The position numbers and the translations under genes were made by a program. The notes below the pieces were generated by a model. It saw only the letters and a list, made by a program, of their open reading frames with translations, searched no databases and was not told the DNA's origin. From positions 1 through 37,948 of the forward strand of contig JACQWB010000308.1 of assembly GCA_016209385.1 (NCBI GenBank): a DNA stretch of 37,948 bases, given 5' to 3'. Origin of the DNA: Candidatus Rokuibacteriota bacterium. Its GTDB lineage: Bacteria > Methylomirabilota > Methylomirabilia > Rokubacteriales > CSP1-6. The stretch's first letter is position 1; each line of letters opens with the position of its first letter. Below are positions 1 to 7,832 of the stretch, piece after piece.

Positions 1-380
1 ATGTTGACCCGCTTGTCCGAGGTGATCCGGGCCGTGCCGATGTCGGCGTCCGCGGCGATCCGCATGGTGAAGACCTCGTCGTGGGCGCCGACGTGCGACG
101 CGACGTCGAAGTCCAGGTCGGCCAGGAGCCCGTACATCACCGTGGCGTGGCGGACCTCGTCCTTCACGATCTGGGCCACCACGTGCTTCTCCTCCACGGT
201 CGGCGCCTTGGTGATCCACGGCACATACCCGTAGGCCCCCGCCAGCTCCGAGTCTGCCTGCATCGTCATCAGGTGGATCAGGTTCTCGCGGTACTCGTCC
301 GTCATCTCGCTGACCGATTCGATCCGCTCCCCTGCCCGGATCCTGACGAGCATGCGTTCTTCACGCGCTGTGTCGCTCAT
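1..380 (-). CDS. PaaA-like (phenylacetic acid catabolic family) di-iron oxygenase, 5' part only
   Basis: The first 126 codons are present and the gene runs off the left edge of the window. The translation begins MSDTAREERMLVRIRAGERI. It contains a ferritin-like helical segment with a conserved Glu at residue 45 (ADSELAGAYGY), the phrase WITKAPTVEEKH, and a DEVRH (ExxH) metal-binding motif at residues 74-78. This pattern resembles the PaaA/BoxB group of di-iron oxygenase subunits acting on aryl-CoA thioesters, but the second half of the di-iron site lies outside the window, so activity and substrate cannot be judged. The ATG at 380 overlaps the stop of the upstream gene as ATGA, indicating translational coupling. 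No PaaB, PaaC or PaaD partner is visible upstream; a glycosyltransferase and two unknowns lie there instead. It may therefore be a stand-alone paralogue rather than part of a phenylacetate pathway. Confidence 0.7.
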   Translation of the reverse strand, partial: MSDTAREERMLVRIRAGERIESVSEMTDEYRENLIHLMTMQADSELAGAYGYVPWITKAPTVEEKHVVAQIVKDEVRHATVMYGLLADLDFDVASHVGAHDEVFTMRIAADADIGTARITSDKRVN

Positions 381-736
381 CCCGTACTCCTCTGCCGTTC
401 GGCCCATCGCGGTTCGGCCCCCGCGCGCGAGCGCGGCGGCGGGACGACGAAAAGCTCGCTCACGACGGCGTGGGAGCGTACCCCCACCGCCTCGCGCTGG
501 ATCATGAGGTAGCGCCGCGCCGTCAGGGCCTGGACCCTGAGCGCCTCGTACCGCCGCTCGGCGTCCGCCACGCGGTCCCGGGATCCCGAGGCTTCCAGGC
601 GCTGGAGCTCGGCGGCCAGCGCATCCAGCTCTCTGAGCAGGCGCTCGATTCGCTCGCCCGCCCGACCCAGGGCCTCGGCCTTTTCGCGGGCGATCTCGCG
701 GTTCGTCCTCACGAGGGACTCTTGGCGCCGGTTCAT
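377..736 (-). CDS. Small predicted coiled-coil protein of unknown function
   Basis: A 119-residue protein I do not recognise. Residues about 1-75 are rich in Arg, Glu, Ala and Leu with a heptad-like spacing (RNREIAREKAEALGRAGERI), so a long amphipathic helix or coiled coil is likely. The C-terminal 35 residues are Pro- and Arg-rich and probably disordered. There is no signal peptide or membrane segment. Its stop overlaps the start of the PaaA-like gene by four bases, and its start lies one base after the stop of the preceding small gene, so it belongs to the same transcription unit. That packing is the main evidence that it is a real gene. No function is proposed. Confidence 0.55.
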   Translation of the reverse strand: MNRRQESLVRTNREIAREKAEALGRAGERIERLLRELDALAAELQRLEASGSRDRVADAERRYEALRVQALTARRYLMIQREAVGVRSHAVVSELFVVPPPRSRAGAEPRWAERQRSTG

Positions 737-737
737 C

Positions 738-998
738 TCAGCGGATCTCGACCGCCTTCACCAACCACTGCTGCCGCTCGAGGAACCGGGCCACCGTCTC
801 CAGCAGCCGCGGATCCACCGCCAGGTCCAGGCTGATCTGGTGGGGCCGGATGTGTCGGACCTCCGGATACGAGACCAGGACGCGCCGGAGCAGCCGCACG
901 CGTGCGTCATCGCCCAGGAGGCCTTTCCCGTCCGGCGGGCCCCACCCCGGTTGAAAGCTCACGGAGATGCCGCGGGACTTGGCGGCAACCGGGGTCAC
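738..998 (-). CDS. Hypothetical protein, 86 residues
   Basis: A small protein without a family that I recognise. It has a short variable N-terminus (MTPVAAKSRGISVSFQPGWG) and a C-terminal half resembling a compact alpha/beta domain (VRHIRPHQISLDLAVDPRLL, then ETVARFLERQQWLVKAVEIR). There is no membrane segment or signal peptide. The ATG at 998 overlaps the stop of the glycosyltransferase gene as ATGA, and one base separates its own stop from the next gene, so it is probably co-transcribed with both. The tight spacing supports it as a real gene. Confidence 0.5.
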   Translation of the reverse strand: MTPVAAKSRGISVSFQPGWGPPDGKGLLGDDARVRLLRRVLVSYPEVRHIRPHQISLDLAVDPRLLETVARFLERQQWLVKAVEIR

Positions 999-2146
999 GA
1001 CCGGGGTCCCTCCAGGAGCCGCGCGTACAGCCTCGACACCCGGAGCGCCTGTGCGTCGGCGTCGAACTGCCGGTGCGCCAGGTCGCGCGCCCGCGCCCCC
1101 ATCGCCTCTCGCCGGGCCGGGTCGAGGAGGAGCCCGATCGCGGCTTCGGCCAGCGCTGCGGGATCAGCCTTGATCAGAAGCCCGGTCTCGCCGTCCGCGA
1201 CGACCTCCTGCATCCCCGGTGCCGCCACCGCGACGGCCGGCAGCCCGCAGGCGGCCGCCTCGGCAAGTACGAGTCCCTGGGTCTCGGTCCGCGAGGCGAA
1301 CCAGAAGAGGTCGGCCGCCCGGTAGTAGTCGGGGAGGCTCTCCCTCGGCTTCACGCCGACGAAGCTCACGCGGTCCCGTACGGTCGTGGCCTCGGTCCGC
1401 GCGCGCAGCTCCCCCGCGTGGCTCCCCTGCCCCACGAGGAGCAGGCGCGCGCGCGGCAGCACTTCTGCCACGATCTCGAAGGCGTCCAGGAGCAGCTCCA
1501 CGCTCTTCTCCCGGTCGAGACGGCCCACGTACAGGAGGACCGGATCGTCAGGCAGGAGGCCGCGCGCCGCACGCGCCCGGGAGCGATCGCCGGGCACGAA
1601 CAACCGGAGGGGCACACCCGTCGGCACGACCTGGATGGGGACCGTCACGCCACGTTCGCGGAGGGCGTCACGGACCGCCCGCGACGGCGCGAGCACGAGG
1701 TCCGATCGCCCGGCGAAGCGCGTGCTGCACCGCATCGCCGCACACTCGACCAGGCTGCGTCGGAGCGGGACGTAGTGGGCGTACTTCTCGTAGTGGGTGT
1801 GGTACGTGAACACCAGGGGCCTGCCCGCGCGGCGCGCCAGGCGGCGCGCCGTGCCCCCCAGCAGGAAGGGGTGCTGCGCGTGAAAGATGTCGAGCTGTAG
1901 CGCCTCGATCTGTCGGCAGAGCCGGTGCGACCACGGCACGGGCAGCGAGAAGTCGGGATAGGTGGGAGCCGGAAACGACGGGAAGCGGAGAACCCCAGCG
2001 GGATCGCCGGAGGCGCCGGCGAACTGGGGGGCGAAGACCCAGACGTGGTGGCCGAGCGCCGTGAGACCGTCCGCCAGAGTCTGGACCGAGCTCGTCACCC
2101 CTCCCCGCATGGGGAGGTAATTGTTCGTGAAGATCCCGATCCGCAC
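995..2146 (-). CDS. Glycosyltransferase family 4 protein
   Basis: A 383-residue GT-B fold glycosyltransferase. The N-terminal acceptor domain starts MRIGIFTNNYLPMRGGVTSS, the glycine-rich loop typical of GT4 enzymes. The C-terminal donor domain carries VPTGVPLRLF, LLYVGRLDREKSVELLLDAF and the signature ETQGLVLAEAAACGLPAVA, which holds the conserved E-x7-E pair that contacts the nucleotide sugar. It resembles enzymes that glucosylate diacylglycerol or phosphatidyl-inositol, or that build surface glycans, but the acceptor cannot be read from sequence. The start is a GTG. It lies 7 bases after the stop of the nuclease-family gene and overlaps the next gene by four bases, so it may be read as part of a longer unit. 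Confidence 0.9.
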   Translation of the reverse strand: MRIGIFTNNYLPMRGGVTSSVQTLADGLTALGHHVWVFAPQFAGASGDPAGVLRFPSFPAPTYPDFSLPVPWSHRLCRQIEALQLDIFHAQHPFLLGGTARRLARRAGRPLVFTYHTHYEKYAHYVPLRRSLVECAAMRCSTRFAGRSDLVLAPSRAVRDALRERGVTVPIQVVPTGVPLRLFVPGDRSRARAARGLLPDDPVLLYVGRLDREKSVELLLDAFEIVAEVLPRARLLLVGQGSHAGELRARTEATTVRDRVSFVGVKPRESLPDYYRAADLFWFASRTETQGLVLAEAAACGLPAVAVAAPGMQEVVADGETGLLIKADPAALAEAAIGLLLDPARREAMGARARDLAHRQFDADAQALRVSRLYARLLEGPRS

Positions 2147-2153
2147 CGACGTC

Positions 2154-2657
2154 CTACATCTTGTTGAACTTGCCGAAGTCTTCCGGCTTCAGGTTCTCCA
2201 GCCACTCCTTCAGCTTCTCGCGGTCGTCGGGATTGACTGCCTCCGCCTCCTTCACCACCTCGACGCTCTTGGCTTTCCGCACGACTTCCTCCTCGACGTA
2301 GATGGGGGCCCCGACCCGCAGGGCCAGGGCGATGGCGTCGGACGGGCGCGAGTCCACGGTGAGCTCGGATTTCCCGAGCTGGAGGTGGATCGCGGCGAAG
2401 AAGGTGTTGTCCCGGAGATCGTTGACCACGACCTTCAGCACCCGGACCTCCAGCGCCTCCAGGATGCTCTTGATCAGGTCGTGGGTCATCGGGCGAGGCG
2501 TCGTGATCTTCTCGAGCTCCAGGGCGATGGCGTTGGCTTCGAAGATCCCCACCCAGATGGGGAGTGACCGCTTTTCCTCCTCGTCCCGCAGGATGATGAT
2601 GGGCATGTTCGACAGCGGGTCGAGGGCGAGCCCGCGGACTTTCATCTCAACAAACAT
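2154..2657 (-). CDS. Bifunctional nuclease family protein (DUF151)
   Basis: A 167-residue protein with the DUF151/bifunctional nuclease domain over residues about 1-135. Recognisable segments are [53 protein letters not shown] and [20 protein letters not shown]. The domain was first described in plant BBD nucleases and is widespread in bacteria, often next to miaB as here; its bacterial role is not established. A Lys/Glu-rich tail (residues about 140-167) follows. A GGGGGAGG Shine-Dalgarno sequence precedes the ATG. It lies 15 bases downstream of miaB and is presumably co-transcribed with it. Confidence 0.9.
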   Translation of the reverse strand: MFVEMKVRGLALDPLSNMPIIILRDEEEKRSLPIWVGIFEANAIALELEKITTPRPMTHDLIKSILEALEVRVLKVVVNDLRDNTFFAAIHLQLGKSELTVDSRPSDAIALALRVGAPIYVEEEVVRKAKSVEVVKEAEAVNPDDREKLKEWLENLKPEDFGKFNKM

Positions 2658-2672
2658 AACCGGTCCTCCCCC

Positions 2673-3986
<1,314 letters not shown>

Positions 3987-4022
3987 GAGGAAAAATCGAA
4001 ACCGCCTGTAATTGTAGAAGTT

Positions 4023-4051
4023 ACCTTACCATCGCGAGGTGGGGTTGTCAA
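4023..4051 (-). promoter_or_regulatory. Predicted sigma70-type promoter for miaB
   Basis: On the minus strand there is a perfect -35 (TTGACA at 4051-4046), a 17-base spacer and a -10 of TAAGGT (4028-4023). It lies in the only non-coding stretch between the aldolase/phosphatase stop (4176) and the miaB start (3986). It would drive miaB and the bifunctional-nuclease gene. The rest of this gap (4052-4175) shows no clear gene or terminator. Confidence 0.65.
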
Positions 4052-4175
4052 CAAACCGGCGGCCTGGCGCGGCCCTCGGGGGGTAACTCGCCCACGCTGA
4101 CGCCCGTGTTCCCGCCGCTCGACGTACGCCCAAGCGTGCCGAGCGGTCGGCGGGGCCGTGCGGGCGGACGGTGGA

Positions 4176-5642
4176 CTACTTGGCCAGCGCCTTCGCGCGC
4201 GTGCCGCGACCGTTCCAGACCAGCGGGGGCTTGACCTCGAACCGCTTCTCGAGGCGGGCCCGACGTTCCTTCCAGCCTTCCTGGTACTCGAGCTCGTCCT
4301 CGTGGAGCGTCGCCGGCTGCTTGATGCCGTGGGCGGTCCTGAACTGGACGGCTAGCTCCGACGCGCGCTGCCGGACGTAGTCCCAGGGTGTACCCAGCGC
4401 GAACTGATCGGACACGGCGCCGATGCGCCCGGTGTGAATGTTCACCGACAGCGTGACGGCCGAGAGAATGGGCCCGGACCAGTAAGACGTCTGCCAGTTG
4501 ATCGGCACCGGAAGCACGTGCAGGTTGTGGCTGCCCCGACAGTCGCCGGCCACCATGGGACACGCGGCCCAGGGCGACGTGATCTCACCCGGCGCCGGCC
4601 AGTCCCCCTGGGCAAAGGCCAGGAGCACCGGGTCGTCCTTGCCGCCGTAGGTGAAGCCCTTCTTGGTCTTGATGTTGTGCAGGCGCTCCGCGGAGCAGAT
4701 GTAGCCGAGCTGGGCTTGCCCGCCCTTCTCGTCTCGACTCCAGATCCGGGCGACGACGAACCGGGAGGACCGGCAGAGCCCCTCGATGTCGAAGAGATCC
4801 TCGGGCGAGCGCAGCGTGATGACACGCTCCTGGAGGCCCTTGGCCAGCTCCTCCATCTTGCCGTCGAGGGCCTTCTGGTCGCGCGGGTGCGCGCCCGCCT
4901 CGATCGCCTGCGCTTTCGTGTCGAGGTCCACGATTTCCATGACGTAGCCGCGTTTCATGCTCGAGGAGGCGATCACGAGCCCGGAGTTGAAGCGGGGCAG
5001 CAGGTAGGCGCCGGTGGCGTAGTAGTTGAACGCCATCGGCTCGGTCTTGTCGGCAAAGGAGACCAGCACCGTCTGGGATGGGTTCTCAGGCCGGAGGGGC
5101 AAGGGGAGCGCGACCGTTGCGGGGCCGGCCCCGCGGAGGTTCCCGGTGAAGGCGTCGGCGATCAGGTCCTGCCCGGGGCCGTACAGCCCGAGCTCCCGCG
5201 CCTTGTCGGCGCCTTCGGTCAGGGCATCCCACAGCAGCTCGTCGATCACGGACATCGGCACGTTCTCCGACATGATCCCGGTGATGCCTACGTCGTCTCC
5301 CGTGTGCGTCACCATCAGCGAGCTGAAGATCGGTTCGCCCTGGAACGCGTTGTTTTCCAGGACAAACCGGGTGACCACCGACTTGACTTCGTCCGCGGCC
5401 ACGACGTGCCCGCCCACACCACCCACGTCGCACTTCGTCGCCTTGACGAACCGCTGGATCAGCTCCGGCTTCCTGGCGAACACGTACGACTTGTACGAGA
5501 AAATGTTGGGCGTGTTCGTCAGGGGGATCTTGTCGGCCGTGGTCTGCGGGAGCCCTTCCAGGTTGTCCTTGGACTGGTGGTAGGCTGCCAGCGGAACCCG
5601 CCCCTTGCCGTTCCCGGGCCCGTACCTCTTCTGGTTCGGCAT
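4176..5642 (-). CDS. Fructose-1,6-bisphosphate aldolase/phosphatase, long form
   Basis: A 488-residue member of the FBPase class V family (FBP aldolase/phosphatase). This enzyme condenses triose phosphates to FBP and hydrolyses it to fructose-6-phosphate, making gluconeogenesis one-directional; it is typical of archaea and some deep-branching bacteria. Family landmarks are the metal ligands D72 and H79 (DVGGVGGHVV), THTGDD (112-117), GLYGPGQDL (152-160), DAFTGN, ADKTEP (197-202), GGKDDPVLL (333-341, K335 being the expected Schiff-base lysine) and RGSHN (369-373). It is longer than the usual 360-400 residues. About 60 extra residues precede the first metal motif, and an insertion occupies about 242-275. 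The ATG at 5642 is chosen over a TTG 18 bases upstream because GAGGAGG stands six bases before it. Its neighbour is a divergent SorC-type regulator. Confidence 0.88.
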   Translation of the reverse strand: MPNQKRYGPGNGKGRVPLAAYHQSKDNLEGLPQTTADKIPLTNTPNIFSYKSYVFARKPELIQRFVKATKCDVGGVGGHVVAADEVKSVVTRFVLENNAFQGEPIFSSLMVTHTGDDVGITGIMSENVPMSVIDELLWDALTEGADKARELGLYGPGQDLIADAFTGNLRGAGPATVALPLPLRPENPSQTVLVSFADKTEPMAFNYYATGAYLLPRFNSGLVIASSSMKRGYVMEIVDLDTKAQAIEAGAHPRDQKALDGKMEELAKGLQERVITLRSPEDLFDIEGLCRSSRFVVARIWSRDEKGGQAQLGYICSAERLHNIKTKKGFTYGGKDDPVLLAFAQGDWPAPGEITSPWAACPMVAGDCRGSHNLHVLPVPINWQTSYWSGPILSAVTLSVNIHTGRIGAVSDQFALGTPWDYVRQRASELAVQFRTAHGIKQPATLHEDELEYQEGWKERRARLEKRFEVKPPLVWNGRGTRAKALAK

Positions 5643-5666
5643 GCGTGGCCTCCTCGGCAAAATGTG

Positions 5667-5696
5667 TTGGCAATTACCAGCTTAGGGCGGTAGAAT
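5667..5696 (+). promoter_or_regulatory. Predicted promoter for the SorC-type regulator gene
   Basis: On the plus strand TTGGCA (5667-5672) is followed by 18 bases and TAGAAT (5691-5696), both one or two bases from consensus. The predicted start near 5703 fits the ATG at 5741 and excludes the GTG at 5645 as a start. It overlaps the opposed promoter of the aldolase/phosphatase gene, so polymerase binding at the two sites is probably mutually exclusive. Confidence 0.55.
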
Positions 5697-5708
5697 TATT
5701 CGTGTCAA
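5679..5708 (-). promoter_or_regulatory. Predicted promoter for the FBP aldolase/phosphatase gene
   Basis: On the minus strand there is a perfect TTGACA (-35, 5708-5703), an 18-base spacer and TAAGCT (5684-5679) as a weak -10. Transcription would start near 5672, leaving a leader of about 30 bases that carries the GAGGAGG ribosome binding site. The element overlaps, on the opposite strand, the predicted promoter of the SorC-type regulator. Confidence 0.5.
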
Positions 5709-5740
5709 GCAAAAAATCCTACGATCTGAAAGTAATTTCA

Positions 5741-6745
5741 ATGGCGGGAGAGCTGGCGAGCCGGCAGGAACTGCGGGAGATGGTGCAATGCCTGGAGCTG
5801 TACTATCGCCAGCAAAAGCACCAAAAGGAGATCGCGAGCGCGCTCGGACTGTCCTCCTCGAAGGTGTCACGGCTCCTGAAGCGGGCCTTCACGGAGGGGC
5901 TGATCCGGGTCGAGCTGGACTTGCCGCAGAACCCCCGGCTCGAGGCGGCCCTGGTCCAGCGCTTCGGGGTCCGCGACGCCGTCGTCGTCCCGACGGGCGG
6001 TGAGCACGATGTCAAGGAGGAGCTCGGGGCAGCGGCGGCCCGGTACTTCGAGAAGGTGGCGGCCAACGGCATCTCGGTGGGGCTCTCGTGCGGTTTCACG
6101 CTCTACCACACGATCCGCCACCTGCGCGAGCGGAAGTTCCGCGACCTGCGGCTCTACCCGCTTTCGGGCGAGTGCACGCTGAAGCTCGTGGACCTCTTCC
6201 CGAACACCCTGGTGGGGATGATGGCCGCGAAGTACCGTCCGCACGTGAGCGCGTACGCGCTCCCCGTTCAGCTGGTCGGGCCTCTCCGCGAGATCGAGGC
6301 CGAGCGCCGGCGGTTGCTCAAGAACGCGGAGATCCGGCGGATCTACGCGCAGGCGCAGGACGTCCAGATCGCCCTGGTCGGGATCGGGATGATCGGCGAG
6401 GACACGCCGGGGTTCTGCTCGCTGGCCGAGTCCTACGGGGTCAGCGTCAAGAAGCTTCGGGCGCTGGGCGTCGTGGGGGAGATCAACTACCAGCCCTTCG
6501 ACAGCCGGGGCGACGTGTTCGACCGCCGGGAGCTGAGGGGTCTGACCCGGCGCGTGCTGGCGGTGTCGGCGGAACGGCTCCGCGAGATGTCCCGGGTCTT
6601 CGGCAGGTATGTCATCGCCGTCGCGGGCGGGCGGCCGAAGCTCGCCGCGATCCAGGGAGCACTCCGGGGCCACTTCATGAATGTCCTGATCACCGACGAG
6701 GACACGGCCCTGAGGCTCATCGAGGGGCGCCACCCCGCGGCGTAG
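5741..6745 (+). CDS. SorC/CggR-family transcriptional regulator
   Basis: A 334-residue regulator from the ATG at 5741. The N-terminal helix-turn-helix is at about residues 24-50 (HQKEIASALGLSSSKVSRLL). A SorC-type sugar-phosphate-binding domain (PF04198-like) follows, with GVRDAVVVPT, GISVGLSCGFTLYHTIRHL, IALVGIGMIGEDT and VGEINYQPFDSRGDVF. In this family the effector domain resembles phosphosugar isomerases. CggR of Bacillus binds fructose-1,6-bisphosphate, while SorC and DeoR-like members bind other sugar phosphates. Divergence from an FBP-handling enzyme makes FBP or a related phosphate the leading effector candidate; this is inference from context. GTG codons at 5645 and 5702 also keep the frame open but lie upstream of or on the predicted transcription start. 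No strong ribosome binding site is seen. Confidence 0.88.
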   Translation: MAGELASRQELREMVQCLELYYRQQKHQKEIASALGLSSSKVSRLLKRAFTEGLIRVELDLPQNPRLEAALVQRFGVRDAVVVPTGGEHDVKEELGAAAARYFEKVAANGISVGLSCGFTLYHTIRHLRERKFRDLRLYPLSGECTLKLVDLFPNTLVGMMAAKYRPHVSAYALPVQLVGPLREIEAERRRLLKNAEIRRIYAQAQDVQIALVGIGMIGEDTPGFCSLAESYGVSVKKLRALGVVGEINYQPFDSRGDVFDRRELRGLTRRVLAVSAERLREMSRVFGRYVIAVAGGRPKLAAIQGALRGHFMNVLITDEDTALRLIEGRHPAA

Positions 6746-6771
6746 GAGCGTGTCGGAGTAATACCCTTCGA

Positions 6772-6790
6772 GCGCGGGCTTCGCCCGCGC
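6772..6790. terminator. GC-rich hairpin in the convergent gap
   Basis: A perfect 8-bp inverted repeat, GCGCGGGC / GCCCGCGC, with a TTC loop, 26 bases after the regulator's stop codon. It could help end transcription but has no T-run, so intrinsic termination is uncertain. Confidence 0.4.
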
Positions 6791-6800
6791 AACCGATTCC

Positions 6801-6840
6801 TGGGGGAGGCCTCGGAGGGGGCCGTCGAGGCCCCCTCCGA
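6801..6840. repeat. Copy of a dispersed palindromic repeat; probable bidirectional terminator
   Basis: A perfect 12-bp inverted repeat, TCGGAGGGGGCC (6812-6823) and GGCCCCCTCCGA (6829-6840), with a 5-base loop, preceded by GGGGGAGGC. It lies between convergent genes (regulator stop 6745, accA stop 6879), where it may terminate both transcripts. A closely similar unit in reverse orientation occurs at about 17530-17568, so this is better seen as a dispersed REP-like element than a one-off terminator. Confidence 0.6.
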
Positions 6841-6878
6841 TTGCCGTAGCCCGCTCCGTCCCGGCGTGGCCGGGCCTT

Positions 6879-7832
6879 CTACACCGCTTCCTCGACGACT
6901 CCCATCCGCCTGAACTTCTCCTGCCGCTGCCGGACCAGCTCCTCGGGCGGCTTTGAGCGAAGCCCCCAGAGCTGATCTTTGAGGGCCTGCTTCACGGCGG
7001 CGGCAGTCGCTTCCCAGTTCCGGTGCGCGCCACCGACGGGCTCCGGCACGATCCCGTCGATGACCCCGAGCCGCAGCAGGTCCGGAGCGCTGAGCCGGAG
7101 GAGCTCCGCGGCTTCCGGAGCCCGGGAGGCATCCCCCCACAGGATCGCCGCACACCCTTCCGGCGAGATCACCGAGTAGATCGCGTACTCGAGCATCAGC
7201 ACGCGGTCGCCGAGCGCGACGGCAAGCGCGCCCCCGCTCCCCCCCTCACCCGTCACCACGCAGACGATCGGGGTCCGGAGCGCGGCCATTTCCGCAAGGT
7301 TCCGCGCGATCGCCTGGGCCTGGCCGCGCTCTTCGGCGCCGACCCCGGGAAACGCGCCCGGCGTGTCGACGAACGTGAAGACCGGCTTCGCGAACTTTTC
7401 GGCGAGCTTCATCAGCCGCAGCGCCTTCCGGTACCCCTCGGGATGCGGCATCCCGAAGTTCCGCGCGAGGTTCTCACGCGTATCCCGCCCCTTCTGGTGC
7501 CCGAGGACGACCAGCGACTCGCCTTCGAACCGCGCGAGCCCCCCAACGATGGCCTTGTCGTCGCCGTACAGCCGGTCGCCGTGGAGCTCGACGAAGTCGT
7601 CCAGGATCAGCTTGAAGAAGTCCAGGGTACGGGGACGCTTGGGGTGGCGGGCGAGCTGTGTCCGTTGCCACGCGGTGAGGTTCGCGTAGATCTTGTGCTG
7701 GAGTCGGGCGAGGCGCTCCTCGAGGCGCAGGATCTCGTCGCGCGCCGCAAGCGGGTCCTGGCCGGCCCGGAGCTCCGCGATCCGGGTCTCCAGGTCCAGA
7801 ATCGGCTTCTCGAAGTCAACGTCCGCGCGCAT
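6879..7832 (-). CDS. accA: Acetyl-CoA carboxylase carboxyltransferase subunit alpha
   Basis: A 317-residue AccA, which with AccD transfers the carboxyl group from carboxybiotin-AccB to acetyl-CoA in the first step of fatty acid synthesis. An N-terminal helical segment ([20 protein letters not shown]) is followed by the crotonase-fold core with [57 protein letters not shown] and [14 protein letters not shown]. Length matches the family. The ATG at 7832 overlaps the 3' end of dnaE by 17 bases, the dnaE-accA order seen in many bacteria. No accD or accBC is in the window, but birA, whose product biotinylates AccB, lies about 10 kb away on the same strand. Confidence 0.97.
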   Translation of the reverse strand: MRADVDFEKPILDLETRIAELRAGQDPLAARDEILRLEERLARLQHKIYANLTAWQRTQLARHPKRPRTLDFFKLILDDFVELHGDRLYGDDKAIVGGLARFEGESLVVLGHQKGRDTRENLARNFGMPHPEGYRKALRLMKLAEKFAKPVFTFVDTPGAFPGVGAEERGQAQAIARNLAEMAALRTPIVCVVTGEGGSGGALAVALGDRVLMLEYAIYSVISPEGCAAILWGDASRAPEAAELLRLSAPDLLRLGVIDGIVPEPVGGAHRNWEATAAAVKQALKDQLWGLRSKPPEELVRQRQEKFRRMGVVEEAV

